Positions 27,264 to 36,686 of a DNA stretch of 64,000 nt are shown here, piece by piece. The number at the start of each line of letters is the position of its first letter. Position 1 is the first letter of the stretch. Below the pieces are notes generated by a model. The model was not told the DNA's origin and searched no databases. It worked only from the letters and a program-made list of their open reading frames with translations. A program made the translations under genes and the position numbers. This DNA is from JACKJP01 sp050249695 (lineage in GTDB: Bacteria; Pseudomonadota; Alphaproteobacteria; Rhizobiales; Tepidamorphaceae). The DNA lies in assembly GCA_050249695.1 (NCBI GenBank), contig JBFWQA010000001.1, forward strand, positions 496,001-560,000, written 5' to 3'.

Positions 27264-28346
27264 TCAGCCGTCTTCCTGGAACAATAAGACATTTGTTCCC
27301 AACAACAACGCAACCACAACCGGCCCCCACACTGAAAGCGAAGGGCGAATGACCCCGGCTGCGCCTAAATCCCCCATAATCTTCAGCACCACATAGAACA
27401 CGAACCCGGCGACAATGCCACTGATAATCATGCGTCCGATGTTCCCGGATCGGAACACTCTCAGTGACACTGTGGCCGCAATTATGACCATGGCACACAT
27501 GAGCAGGGGGCGGGCAATGAGGTTTTGGTATTGGAATACCAGTTTGTCGGTCGAAAGTCCTGCTTTTTCATTAATTTCGATGGTTTCCGGCAGATCCCAG
27601 AAGGAAACGGTTTCCGCTGTTGTGGTTAACAATTTCAACTGCGCCGGCGTCAGGTAGGTGCTGAGGTAATATGCGTTGAATTGCTGGGCCGGCTGGTCGG
27701 GCCGGAACACCTCCACCTGGGTCAGCTGCCACCGTCCGGGCTCCAGCTCTGCGCTGCGCGCCTCGATTCGTTCCTGAAACTTGTTGGCGGGGTCGAATAT
27801 GTAGACCGTCACGTCCTGCAGCTTCTGCCCGGCGCGGGCATGATCGCCGGCATGAATCACCGCCGGGCCGTCGACGCTCGTCTGACGAATCCAGACCGGA
27901 AACTGCATCGCCTTGTATTCCTCGACTCCGAAGACATCGAGATAGATCTGCTGGTAGCGCTCCGAGAAATTGGCCGCGACCGGATTGAAGACGGTCGTGG
28001 TGAAAAGGCCGATTCCGACGCTCACCACCAGCGCGGGCAGGATGAACTGCCAGACCGAGAAGCCGGCCGCGCGGGTCACGGCGAGCTCCAGCGAACGGCT
28101 GAGCATCAGATAGGTGAAGATGGCTCCGATCAGGACGGCGAAGGGAATGATCTGCTCCGACAGCATCGGCAGCCTCAGGAAGGCCAGCAGGAATACCGTG
28201 TCCAGACCGACGTCGTGCGCGCTCGCGCGCCGCAGATTTTCGATCGATTCAACAAGGAAGACGAGGGCCGCGCAGGCAAGATAGACCCCAACCGTGTTGC
28301 GCAGGAAGCGCAACCCGATATAGCGCATGAGGATCATGCCCCTCAT
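27264..28346 (-). CDS. lptG: LPS export permease LptG
   Basis: One of two transmembrane subunits of the inner-membrane LptB2FG ABC exporter. It is 360 residues, with three membrane helices before and three after a central periplasmic jellyroll domain (about 110-270), the YjgP/YjgQ fold. It begins MILMRYIGLRFLRN after the first two residues. Its start overlaps the lptF stop by 4 bp, consistent with stoichiometric coupled synthesis. The order lptF-lptG-lptD puts the inner-membrane permease and outer-membrane translocon on one message; the ATPase gene lptB is not in this window. Confidence 0.94.
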   Translation of the reverse strand: MRGMILMRYIGLRFLRNTVGVYLACAALVFLVESIENLRRASAHDVGLDTVFLLAFLRLPMLSEQIIPFAVLIGAIFTYLMLSRSLELAVTRAAGFSVWQFILPALVVSVGIGLFTTTVFNPVAANFSERYQQIYLDVFGVEEYKAMQFPVWIRQTSVDGPAVIHAGDHARAGQKLQDVTVYIFDPANKFQERIEARSAELEPGRWQLTQVEVFRPDQPAQQFNAYYLSTYLTPAQLKLLTTTAETVSFWDLPETIEINEKAGLSTDKLVFQYQNLIARPLLMCAMVIIAATVSLRVFRSGNIGRMIISGIVAGFVFYVVLKIMGDLGAAGVIRPSLSVWGPVVVALLLGTNVLLFQEDG

Positions 28347-29566
28347 GCCGGGCGGCCCCGGAGGCGCGAAAGCCTGTCCGACAGCATCTCGAAGCGGGCG
28401 GTAGCGCGTTCGCTGACCGGCGACAGCATCCGGCCGAGCCGAGCGCCGCCATGCCGCATGAGGAAGGGAACGGCCGAACGCCCGTAGCCGAGCGCGAAGG
28501 CGCCCGCGATCGCCATCGCGGCGATCGGTATCGCGTAGTTGAGCGGGGCGGCGGCGGCATATTTCACGGTCAGCTTGTCGACGATGAAGCCGAGCACGCG
28601 CACGAAGGCCATCGTGCCGATGGCCATGAACACCGCGCTTACGCGGTTTTGCCGGGTCGTGCGCGCGAAGCCCACGAAGGCGAGTGCGATCAGCACCGAG
28701 GGGAGAGGGTAGAACGCTCCCGCAAAGCGACGGTGCAACTCGGCCCTGAAGCGGCCGGGAATGGCCTTGTAGTAGCCGTCCGTGGGATCGGGATGAAACA
28801 GATCGGCGGTCGGCCGCTCGCGCGGATGGACCGCGCCGGCGTTCGTGGTCCGGCTTTCCAGGCTCGACAGGTCGATCGAATAGCGTTCGAAGGCGACGAA
28901 ATTGTTGGACGCCTGATCGCGCGCGCTGCGCCGTTGCAGACTGCCGTTCTCCAGCACCAGATAGGCGTTGTCGCCATCGCGCGCGATCGTCCCCCGCTCG
29001 GCGATATAGGTCAGTTTTTCATTGGCGTTGCGGTCGTCGCTGACGAGCACGCCGAGCAGCGCGCCGTCGCGTCCGCGCTCGCGTATGTGGAAGGTCATCC
29101 CGCTGTCGACGGTCGTGAAGTCACCGGGCTCGATGATGTTGGTCAGCACGTCCGCGCGGATGTCGGCGAGGATCGCGCGCAGGCCATAGGCCGATTGCGG
29201 CATCAGGAAGATGCCGATCCACGCTGTCAGCGCGGTGACGATCAGCCCGAGCGCGATGAAGGGCGCGATCGTCGTCCAACGGCTGGCGCCGGCGGCGTTG
29301 ACCACCACGAGTTCGCTGTCGGCGTTGAGCCGGTTCAGCGTGTGGACGCAGGAGGCGAACAGCGCGATCGGCGCGACGACCGCAATGAGCGTCGGCAGCG
29401 CATAGAGCGTGATCCTCAGGAACAGCAGTGCCGCCTGTCCCTGGTCGACGACAAGCGTCATGCGTGTGAGCGCCTGTGTCAGCCAGAGAATGCCGATCAG
29501 CGTGCCCATCACGAGGCAGAAGGCGGTGAGCGCCTGTTTGAAGATGTACCGGCTGATCGTGCTCAT
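28343..29566 (-). CDS. lptF: LPS export permease LptF
   Basis: Partner of LptG in the LptB2FG exporter. From the ATG at 29566 it is 407 residues, beginning MSTISRYIFKQALTAF, with the same six-helix plus periplasmic jellyroll layout. The longer in-frame start at 29626 is not supported by conservation. It is the first gene of the lptF-lptG-lptD-surA-pdxA-rsmA series and is divergent from pepA across a 174-bp region that must carry both promoters. Confidence 0.94.
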   Translation of the reverse strand: MSTISRYIFKQALTAFCLVMGTLIGILWLTQALTRMTLVVDQGQAALLFLRITLYALPTLIAVVAPIALFASCVHTLNRLNADSELVVVNAAGASRWTTIAPFIALGLIVTALTAWIGIFLMPQSAYGLRAILADIRADVLTNIIEPGDFTTVDSGMTFHIRERGRDGALLGVLVSDDRNANEKLTYIAERGTIARDGDNAYLVLENGSLQRRSARDQASNNFVAFERYSIDLSSLESRTTNAGAVHPRERPTADLFHPDPTDGYYKAIPGRFRAELHRRFAGAFYPLPSVLIALAFVGFARTTRQNRVSAVFMAIGTMAFVRVLGFIVDKLTVKYAAAAPLNYAIPIAAMAIAGAFALGYGRSAVPFLMRHGGARLGRMLSPVSERATARFEMLSDRLSRLRGRPA

Positions 29567-29740
29567 ATCGTTGTCAGGCGTCTGCAGGCGCCCCTGCGCG
29601 GGGCGGCCGCGATTGTAGGCGCGCAAATGGCGGAATTGCGTTCAGCGCGTCGCCCCCTATCGAGAATCATCGTCGGCTGCATTATCTGTTATGACGAATT
29701 TGACCGATTTGCGGGTAAAAGCACGAGGAGTTCAAGCACA

Positions 29741-31243
29741 ATGGCAGGTCTGCCGAAAATCTCTTTCATTGCCGAAAAGGTGCCCGATTCAGGCACAGTG
29801 GTCGTCAGCGTCGGCGAGGGCGGCGCCCTCGGGCCGATGGCCAAGGCATTGGACAAGGCCACCGGCGGCGCGCTGGCGCGGGCCATAAAGGTCAGCGGCT
29901 TCAACGGCAAGACCGGCAAATCCTGCGAGATACTGGCGCCTGCGAAGGGTGGACTCGACAGGATCGTGCTGGTGGGCATCTCAGACGAGGACGCCGGGAC
30001 CGCGCTGGGGATGTCGAAACTGGGCGGCAGGCTGGCCGCCGCGTTCGGCAAGGCGCGCGAAGTGACTATCGTCGCGGAAAACAAGAAAGAGGCGCTGGAC
30101 GCCGGTTCTCTCGCCGCCATTGCCGGCGGCATCAAGCTGCGCAGCTACAGCTTCGATCGCTACAAGACCAAGCACGATGACGACGACAACGGCGCGAAGA
30201 AGGACAAGGCCGTGGCCGTGGCGATCCTCGCCGCCAGGCCGGCAGAAGCACGCAAGGCCTGGGCCGCGGCGGAAGCGGTCGCCGACGGCGCGATCATCGC
30301 GCGCGACCTCGTGAACGAGCCGCCCAACGTGCTCGGGCCGGTGGAATTCGCCGAACGTTGCAGGGAGTTGGAAAAACTCGGCGTGGAAGTGGAAATCCTC
30401 ACCGAAAAGGAAATGACGAAGCTCAAGATGAAGGCGCTGCTCGGCGTCAACCAGGGCTCGTCGCGTCCGCCGCGCTTCGTCGTCATGCGCTGGAATGGCG
30501 GCAAGGCGAAGGCCAAACCGCTGGCGTTCGTCGGCAAGGGGGTCGTCTTCGATACCGGCGGCATCTCCATCAAGCCGGCCGGCGGCATGGAGGACATGAA
30601 GGGCGACATGGGCGGCGCGGCCTGCGTCACCGGCCTGATGCATGCGCTCGCGGCCCGCAAGGCCAAGGTCAACGCCGTCGGCGTCATCGGCCTGGTGGAG
30701 AACATGCCGGACGGCAATGCGCAGCGCCCCGGTGACATCGTCACGTCGATGTCGGGCCAGACGATCGAGATCATCAATACCGACGCGGAAGGCCGCCTCG
30801 TGCTGGCCGATGCGCTCTGGTACACGAAGGAAAAGCTCGATCCCGCCTTCATGATCAATCTGGCGACGCTCACCGGCGCGATCCTCGTCGCGCTCGGCCA
30901 TCACCATGCGGGCATCTTCTCCAATGACGACGAACTTGCCGGCCGGCTGACCGAGGCGGGGCTGACGACGGGTGAGAAGGTGTGGCGCCTCCCGCTCGGC
31001 CCGGAATACGACAAGCTGATCAACTCCAAATTCGCCGATATGAAGAACACAGGGGGGCGCGACGCCGGTTCGATCACCGCCGCGCAGTTCCTCAAGCGCT
31101 TCGTCGGCGAGGTGCCGTGGGTGCATATCGATGTCGCCGGCACGGCGATGGGCTCGCCGCAGGACGACATCAACCGTTCCTGGGCTTCGGGCTATGGCGT
31201 GCGTCTGCTGAACCAGCTCGTCGCCGATCACTACGAGGGCTGA
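29741..31243 (+). CDS. pepA: Leucyl aminopeptidase PepA
   Basis: A 500-residue M17 cytosolic aminopeptidase with two metal ions. Metal and catalytic residues are visible: Lys266 and Asp271 in VGKGVVFDTGG, Asp289 in KGDMGGA, and the family signature NTDAEGRL (346-353) with Asp348, Glu350 and Arg352. In E. coli PepA also binds DNA in Xer recombination; nothing here indicates that. The ATG at 29741 has GAGGAG 11-16 bp upstream and gives the correct family N-terminus. holC follows after 7 bp, the common pepA-holC pairing. Confidence 0.96.
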   Translation: MAGLPKISFIAEKVPDSGTVVVSVGEGGALGPMAKALDKATGGALARAIKVSGFNGKTGKSCEILAPAKGGLDRIVLVGISDEDAGTALGMSKLGGRLAAAFGKAREVTIVAENKKEALDAGSLAAIAGGIKLRSYSFDRYKTKHDDDDNGAKKDKAVAVAILAARPAEARKAWAAAEAVADGAIIARDLVNEPPNVLGPVEFAERCRELEKLGVEVEILTEKEMTKLKMKALLGVNQGSSRPPRFVVMRWNGGKAKAKPLAFVGKGVVFDTGGISIKPAGGMEDMKGDMGGAACVTGLMHALAARKAKVNAVGVIGLVENMPDGNAQRPGDIVTSMSGQTIEIINTDAEGRLVLADALWYTKEKLDPAFMINLATLTGAILVALGHHHAGIFSNDDELAGRLTEAGLTTGEKVWRLPLGPEYDKLINSKFADMKNTGGRDAGSITAAQFLKRFVGEVPWVHIDVAGTAMGSPQDDINRSWASGYGVRLLNQLVADHYEG

Positions 31244-31250
31244 CCGCTCG

Positions 31251-31727
31251 TTGACCGAGATCCTCTTCTACCATCTGGAGCGCCAGCCGCTCGACACCGT
31301 ATTGCCGCAGCTGGTCGAGCGGTGTGTCGAGCGCGGCTGGCGTACCGTCATCCAGACAGGTTCGGCCGAACGGACGGGCAGCATCGATAATTTGCTCTGG
31401 ACCTGGCGTGACGACAGCTTTCTGCCGCATGGAACCGCGGCGGACGGCGATGCGGAAGACCAGCCCGTCTTCATCACCGACGAGCCGGTCAATCCTAATG
31501 CGGCGACGGTGCGCATCCTGCTCGACGGGGCCGAAATCGCCGAACCGGCGAAGTATGACCGCGTCGTATGTCTGTTCGACGGTCGCGATGCGGAAAATCT
31601 AACTGCCGCGCGTGCACTCTGGAAGCGGCTCTCGGGTGAGGGCTGCGACTGCACCTACTGGCAGCAGGACGAGCGCGGCAAATGGGAAAAGAAGGCTGAG
31701 AGCGGCAAACCCGCTGCCGCCGACTGA
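31251..31727 (+). CDS. holC: DNA polymerase III chi subunit HolC
   Basis: A 158-residue chi subunit. It links the clamp-loader complex to single-strand binding protein at the replication fork. The N-terminus (TEILFYHLERQPLDTVLPQLVERCVERGWRTVIQTGSAERTGSIDNLLWTWRDDSFLPHG) is characteristic, and the ACKLLERGWRV-type Cys and basic helix are present. It begins with TTG at 31251, 7 bp after pepA, with GAGGGC upstream as a plausible ribosome site. It converges with the ABC-F gene, only 5 bp apart. Confidence 0.93.
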   Translation: MTEILFYHLERQPLDTVLPQLVERCVERGWRTVIQTGSAERTGSIDNLLWTWRDDSFLPHGTAADGDAEDQPVFITDEPVNPNAATVRILLDGAEIAEPAKYDRVVCLFDGRDAENLTAARALWKRLSGEGCDCTYWQQDERGKWEKKAESGKPAAAD

Positions 31728-31732
31728 CCGCC

Positions 31733-33637
31733 TTACTCGGCGGCCTGCGCGGCCTCCAGCTCGTGCGAAATGGCGAGCCATTCCTCTTCCGCGCCCTCCA
31801 GCGCGCGTGTCGTATCGGCCTTTTCCTTCGCCAACGCGGTCGCCTTCGCCGGATCTCGATCATAAAGCGCCGGATCGGCCATGGCGCGGTCCAGCCGCGC
31901 GATATCTCCGTTCAGCCTTTCGATCGTCTTTTCAAGCGTTTGAAGCTTCTTGCGCATCGGCGCGAAGGATTCGCGCTTAAGCGCCTCCTGCCGTCGTTCC
32001 TCGGCGCGTTCGGCCTTGCTCGCCGTCCGGCTCTCGGCTCTGGCGGCTTTCGCCTCGCGCCGGTCCCCGGCGGCCCTGGAGAGCACGCCGCGCCGGTAAT
32101 CGTCCATATCGCCGTCGAAGGGCTGGACGGTGCCGTGGCCGACCAGCCACAGCCGGTCGGCGGTCGCCTCGACGAGATGCCGGTCATGGCTGATCAAAAT
32201 CACCGCGCCGGGATAATCGTTGAGCGCATGGACCAGCATCTCGCGGCTGTCGATATCGAGATGGTTGGTCGGCTCGTCGAGGATCAAGAGGTGCGGCCCG
32301 TGAAAGGTCGCCAGCGCCAGCATCAGCCGCGCCTTCTCCCCGCCGGACAATTTTCCCGCCGCCGTGTCCGCCTTGTCGGCGCCGAAGCCGATCTGGGCGA
32401 CGCGGGAACGCACCTGCGCTTCCGTCGCGTCCGGCATCAGCTCGCGCACATGATTGTAGGCCGACATCGACGGGTTGATCTCGTCGAGCTGGTGCTGGGC
32501 GAAATAGCCGATGACCGCCTTGTCGGACATCCGCATCGCACCGTCTGAGACGCCAAGGCGGCGTGACAGCAGCTTGGCGAAGGTCGACTTGCCGTTGCCG
32601 TTGGCGCCGAGCAGGCCGATCCGGTCGTCCGGATCGATCCTCAGATCGAGGTTGCGCAGGATGGGCTTTCCCGGCTCATAGCCGACCGCCGCGCCCTCGA
32701 AGCGGATCAGCGGCGGACCCATGGGCCTTTGCGGCTCGGGCAGGTGGAACGGCCGGACATGTTCGTCGATGAGCGCCGCGATGGGCTCCATCCGTGACAG
32801 CGCCTTGAGGCGGCTCTGCGCCTGCCGCGCCTTCGTCGCCTTGGCGCGGAAACGTTCGACGAACGCCTCCATATGCCGGCGCTGGTCGTCCTGCTTCTTC
32901 TTCAGCTTGAGTTGCAGTGCCTGAATTTCGCGCCGCTGCCGCTCGAACTGGTCGTAGCCGCCCTTGTAGAGCGTCAGCTTGCCGCGCTCCAGATGCAGGA
33001 TCTGGTCGACCGACTTGTTCAGCAGGTCGCGGTCATGGCTGACGATCAGCAGCGAGCGGGGATAGGCCGCCAGATAGCGCTCCAGCCACATCGTGCCTTC
33101 AAGGTCGAGATAGTTGGTCGGTTCGTCGAGCAGCAGGATATCGGGCTCGCGGAAAAGCACCGCCGCCAGCGCGACGCGCATCCGCCAGCCGCCCGAATAG
33201 GAGGAAAGCGGGCGCTGCTGCGCTTCCTCGTCGAAGCCGAGGCCGGCCAGGATGCGTGCTGCACGGGCTGGGGCCGTATAGGCGTCGATATCGCTGAGGC
33301 GGAGCTGGATATCGGCGATCCGGTGCGGGTCGGTCGCCGTTTCCGCTTCCTCCATCAGGGCCGCGCGCTCGCGGTCGGCGGAGAGCACGAAGTCGATCAG
33401 GGTCGTCGGGCCGCCCGGCGCTTCCTGCGCGACATCGCCGATCGTCGCCCCGCGCGGCATGCCGATGGCACCGTCGAGCGGGGGTATCTCGCCCTTGATG
33501 ATGCGCAGTAGCGTCGTCTTGCCGGTGCCGTTGCGGCCGACGAGCCCCGTGCGGCTCTTCTCGGGCAGGGCGACGGTCGCCTTGTCGAGCAGCAGCCTGT
33601 CGGCGATGCGATAGGAAAGATCGTTGATATGCAACAT
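31733..33637 (-). CDS. ABC-F family ATP-binding protein (Uup/Ettan-like)
   Basis: A 634-residue soluble protein with two ABC ATPase domains and no membrane segments. Walker A motifs are GRNGTGKTT (34-42) and GANGNGKST (about 345-353); signature motifs are YSGGWRMRVAL and LSGGEKARLMLAL. A basic interdomain linker (LKLKKKQDDQRRHMEAFVERFRAKATKA) and a C-terminal coiled-coil tail follow. ABC-F proteins act on ribosomes in translation control, and some protect against antibiotics. The tail suggests the Uup/YheS housekeeping group, and resistance should not be assumed. The start at 33637 matches the family beginning (MLHINDLSYRI); an in-frame ATG at 33703 adds an unconserved leader. Confidence 0.93.
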   Translation of the reverse strand: MLHINDLSYRIADRLLLDKATVALPEKSRTGLVGRNGTGKTTLLRIIKGEIPPLDGAIGMPRGATIGDVAQEAPGGPTTLIDFVLSADRERAALMEEAETATDPHRIADIQLRLSDIDAYTAPARAARILAGLGFDEEAQQRPLSSYSGGWRMRVALAAVLFREPDILLLDEPTNYLDLEGTMWLERYLAAYPRSLLIVSHDRDLLNKSVDQILHLERGKLTLYKGGYDQFERQRREIQALQLKLKKKQDDQRRHMEAFVERFRAKATKARQAQSRLKALSRMEPIAALIDEHVRPFHLPEPQRPMGPPLIRFEGAAVGYEPGKPILRNLDLRIDPDDRIGLLGANGNGKSTFAKLLSRRLGVSDGAMRMSDKAVIGYFAQHQLDEINPSMSAYNHVRELMPDATEAQVRSRVAQIGFGADKADTAAGKLSGGEKARLMLALATFHGPHLLILDEPTNHLDIDSREMLVHALNDYPGAVILISHDRHLVEATADRLWLVGHGTVQPFDGDMDDYRRGVLSRAAGDRREAKAARAESRTASKAERAEERRQEALKRESFAPMRKKLQTLEKTIERLNGDIARLDRAMADPALYDRDPAKATALAKEKADTTRALEGAEEEWLAISHELEAAQAAE

Positions 33638-33794
33638 CTCGGGGCGGCGCTCGTTATCGGTGACCGGGTGTGCGGCGGCTGGCCCGCAGGGCGCTCTCTT
33701 CACACGGAATGGGCCGGCTGTTCAACCGGCAGGTGAGGCCCGGGCTCAAACGTGCTATCTATCAGGCCATGGGGACGGACAGGGAGATGAGAAT

Positions 33795-34172
33795 ATGAAG
33801 ACGCGCTTTTCGCTCATATTGGTTCCCGCATTGCTCGCCGCAACCGGTGCGCTGGCCCAGGGGCCGGGAAGTAGCGCCTATGTCGACGAGCGCTCCGCCT
33901 TCCTGACGGTGGACGCCAACTATCGCGCGCCGGTCGATTGCTGGCGCGCGAGCCTCAGTCGCGGCGCACCGGCCGGCGCCGCCTTCGGCAACGATATTCC
34001 GGTGACGGTGGTGATGAGCGAGGCCGGCCCGTGCAACCCCGTGCCCAAGGTCGCCCGCGCGGTCGGCACCATCGGCGCCTTTCCCCCGCTTGGCGCGGTG
34101 GTGCGCATCTTCTTCATCGACCCGCGCGGCCGCATCGTGAAGACGGAACGCGTGGCGGTCGTGAACCGGTAG
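33795..34172 (+). CDS. Small exported protein of unknown function
   Basis: I do not recognise this 125-residue protein. It has a clear signal peptide (MKTRFSLILVPALLAATGALA, cut before Q), two cysteines in the mature part (PVDCWRA and AGPCNPV) that could form one disulfide, and a C-terminal beta-hairpin-like stretch (AVVRIFFIDPRGRIVKTERVAVV). No lipobox and no membrane anchor, so it is probably periplasmic. It stands alone between the divergent ABC-F gene and the convergent katG gene, with a shared terminator downstream. The ATG at 33795 has GGGAGATGAGA upstream. The signal peptide makes a real gene likely. Confidence 0.75.
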   Translation: MKTRFSLILVPALLAATGALAQGPGSSAYVDERSAFLTVDANYRAPVDCWRASLSRGAPAGAAFGNDIPVTVVMSEAGPCNPVPKVARAVGTIGAFPPLGAVVRIFFIDPRGRIVKTERVAVVNR

Positions 34173-34183
34173 GGCTGAAAGAA

Positions 34184-34210
34184 AGAGGGCCGGCGATTGC
34201 CCGGCCCTCT
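34184..34210. terminator. Hairpin terminator between convergent genes
   Basis: AGAGGGCCGG (34184-34193) and CCGGCCCTCT (34201-34210) form a perfect 10-bp stem with a 7-nt loop. On the minus strand it is followed by TTCTTTC, so it should terminate katG well. On the plus strand the tail is only weakly U-rich, so it may work less well for the small secreted-protein gene. Confidence 0.75.
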
Positions 34211-34239
34211 CCAATCACTTCACCGATGTGCGCGCCGCT

Positions 34240-36435
34240 TTACGCCAGATCGAAGCGATCCGCGTTCATCACCTTCGTCCAGGCCTTTACGAAATCCTTG
34301 ACGAAGGTCTTCCGGCTGTCGTCCTGCGCGTAGACCTCGGCAAGGGCGCGAAGCTGCGAGTTGGAGCCGAAGACGAGATCGACGCGGGTGCCGGTCCATT
34401 TGACGTTGCCCGACTTGCGGTCGCGGCCCTCGAACACGTGAACGTCGTCTGACGTTGCTTTCCACGCGGTTCCCATGTCGAGCAGGTTGACGAAGAAATC
34501 GTTCGTCAGCGTGCCGGGGCGGTTGGTGAAGACGCCGTGCTTGGAGCCGCCCTGATTGGCGCCGAGCACGCGCAGGCCGCCGATCAGCACGGTCATTTCC
34601 GGCGCCGTCAGATTCATCAGCTGCGCCCGGTCGATCAGCAGATGCTCGGCCGGAACGGTGTATTCGACCTGGACGTAGTTCCTGAAGCCGTCGACCTTCG
34701 GTTCGAGCACCTCGAAGGAAGCGACGTCCGTCTGCTCCTGAGAGGCGTCCATCCGGCCCGGCGTGAAGGGCACCTCGACATCGTGGCCGGCGTCTTTGGC
34801 GGCCTTCTCGACCGCCGCAGACCCGCCGAGCACGATCAGATCCGCCAGCGACACTTTCTTGCCGCCGGACTGGGCGTCGTTGAAGGCCTTCCGGATTTCC
34901 TCAAGCTTGCCGAGCACCCTGGAAAGCTGCGCTGGGTCGTTGACCTCCCAGTCCTTCTGCGGGGCAAGGCGGATGCGCGCGCCATTGGCGCCGCCGCGCT
35001 TGTCGGAATTGCGGAAAGTCGCGGCGGAGGCCCAGGCGGTGGAGACCAGTTCGGCGACCGTGAGGCCCGAAGCCAGGATTTTGGCCTTCAGATCCTTGAT
35101 ATCGGCGGCATCGATCAGCTTGTGATCGACGGCGGGGATCGGATCCTGCCAGATCAGTTCCTCTTTCGGCACTTCCGGGCCGAGATAGCGGACGACCGGG
35201 CCCATGTCGCGATGGGTCAGCTTGAACCAGGCGCGCGCGAAGGCGTCGGCGAATTCGGCGGGGTTGTCGCGGAACCGGCGGGAAATCGGCTCGTAGACCG
35301 GATCGAACTTCAGGGCGAGGTCCGTGGTCGCCATCATCGTCGGCACGCGCTTGCCCTTCGTGTGGGCCGCGGGCGCGAGATCCTTTTCGGCCACGTTCTT
35401 CGCCTTCCACTGGTTCGCGCCGGCCGGGCTCTTGGTCAATTCCCACTCATAGTCGAACAGCATGTGGAAGAAGCCGTCGTCCCATTTGATGGGATTGGGC
35501 GTCCATGCGCCTTCAAGACCGCTGGTGATCGTATCGTCGCCATGGCCGATGCCGAACGTGCTGGTCCAGCCGAGACCCTGCTCGGCGATGTCCGCGCCTT
35601 CCGGTTCACGCCCGACAAGGGCGGCATCGCCGGCGCCGTGGCACTTGCCGAAGGTGTGGCCGCCGGCGATCAGCGCGACGGTTTCCTCGTCGTTCATCGC
35701 CATGCGGCCGAAGGTCTCGCGAATGTCTACTGCGGCTGCGAGCGGGTCCGGTTTGCCGTTCGGCCCTTCCGGGTTGACGTAAATGAGGCCCATCTGCACG
35801 GCCGCGAGCGGGTTCTCCAGCGCCCGGCCTTCCGCGTAGCGCTTGTCGCCGAGCCATTCTTCCTCTGTGCCCCAGTAAATGTCTTCGCCCGGCTCCCAGA
35901 TGTCCTCGCGTCCGCCGCCGAAGCCGAAGGTCTTGAAGCCCATCGATTCCAGCGCGCAATTGCCCGCGAGGATCATCAGGTCGGCCCATGAAATCTGGTT
36001 GCCGTATTTCTGCTTGATCGGCCAGAGCAGGCGGCGCGCCTTGTCGAGATTGCCGTTATCCGGCCAGCTGTTCAGCGGCGCGAAGCGCTGCGAACCCGTC
36101 GAGGATCCGCCGCGGCCATCGCCCGTGCGATAGGTGCCCGCGCTGTGCCAGGCCATGCGGATGAAGAAGGGGCCGTAGTGGCCATAGTCGGCCGGCCACC
36201 ATTCCTGCGAATCCGTCATCAGCGCGTAGAGGTCCTGCTTCAGCGCATTGTAGTCGACCTTGCTGAAGGCCTTCGCATAGTCGAAGTCCTCGGCCATCGG
36301 GTTGGAGAGGTGGGAGTTCTGGTGCAGGATCTTCAGGTTCAACTGCTCCGGCCACCAGTCGCGGTTAGCCCGTCCGCGATGGCTGTTCCCGTGCATGACA
36401 GGGCATTTGCCCTCGTTATCGGCCTTGGTGTCCAT
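34240..36435 (-). CDS. katG: Catalase-peroxidase KatG
   Basis: A bifunctional heme enzyme that destroys hydrogen peroxide. It is 731 residues: N-terminal active domain plus inactive C-terminal duplicate. Distal Arg93, Trp96 and His97 (RMAWHSAGTYR), proximal His260 (GGHTFGKCHG), and the residues expected to form the Trp-Tyr-Met adduct (Trp96, Tyr219, Met245) are all present at family spacing. There is no signal peptide, so it is cytoplasmic. It is transcribed alone, with its own upstream region containing a 19-bp dyad and a downstream terminator. No oxyR gene is adjacent. Confidence 0.97.
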   Translation of the reverse strand: MDTKADNEGKCPVMHGNSHRGRANRDWWPEQLNLKILHQNSHLSNPMAEDFDYAKAFSKVDYNALKQDLYALMTDSQEWWPADYGHYGPFFIRMAWHSAGTYRTGDGRGGSSTGSQRFAPLNSWPDNGNLDKARRLLWPIKQKYGNQISWADLMILAGNCALESMGFKTFGFGGGREDIWEPGEDIYWGTEEEWLGDKRYAEGRALENPLAAVQMGLIYVNPEGPNGKPDPLAAAVDIRETFGRMAMNDEETVALIAGGHTFGKCHGAGDAALVGREPEGADIAEQGLGWTSTFGIGHGDDTITSGLEGAWTPNPIKWDDGFFHMLFDYEWELTKSPAGANQWKAKNVAEKDLAPAAHTKGKRVPTMMATTDLALKFDPVYEPISRRFRDNPAEFADAFARAWFKLTHRDMGPVVRYLGPEVPKEELIWQDPIPAVDHKLIDAADIKDLKAKILASGLTVAELVSTAWASAATFRNSDKRGGANGARIRLAPQKDWEVNDPAQLSRVLGKLEEIRKAFNDAQSGGKKVSLADLIVLGGSAAVEKAAKDAGHDVEVPFTPGRMDASQEQTDVASFEVLEPKVDGFRNYVQVEYTVPAEHLLIDRAQLMNLTAPEMTVLIGGLRVLGANQGGSKHGVFTNRPGTLTNDFFVNLLDMGTAWKATSDDVHVFEGRDRKSGNVKWTGTRVDLVFGSNSQLRALAEVYAQDDSRKTFVKDFVKAWTKVMNADRFDLA

Positions 36436-36508
36436 TTATCTCTCCCTTGATCTTCCAATGAAATGAGGCAGGCTGGCCTGAACTTACCCCCGCCCACCAA
36501 CGGTTTGA

Positions 36509-36527
36509 TGTCGTACTGCGTGCGACA
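36509..36527. promoter_or_regulatory. 19-bp dyad upstream of katG, possible operator
   Basis: TGTCGTAC (36509-36516) and GTGCGACA (36520-36527) are inverted copies with one mismatch and a 3-bp spacer, centred about 83 bp upstream of the katG start. A regulator-binding site is plausible. It does not look like the spaced ATAG/CTAT pattern of OxyR sites, and no regulator gene is adjacent. Confidence 0.4.
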
Positions 36528-36656
36528 CGAAGGCGCACGTCCTCTCCTGTGTTCTATTCCTGCCGGGGCCTTCGGGCAAATGGCGTTCTGGACCACCGGC
36601 CTGCGCCGCTGTTCGCGGCCCGCCGGGGCCGGCCGGAAGGTGCTGCATCTTCCCGC

Positions 36657-36686
36657 TTGCTGCCGGTTCCGGGACATTGGTAAAAT
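36657..36686 (+). promoter_or_regulatory. Candidate promoter for the DUF1003 gene
   Basis: TTGCTG (36657-36662) and TAAAAT (36681-36686) are separated by 18 bp, giving a leader of about 110 nt before the DUF1003 start. The TAAAATAG stretch stands out in otherwise GC-rich DNA. Confidence 0.35.

Noticed and set aside
24845..27352. 835-codon open frame on the plus strand opposite lptD
   Set aside because: lptD on the minus strand has a signal peptide, OstA domain and barrel pattern. The opposite frame has none and is a compositional shadow.
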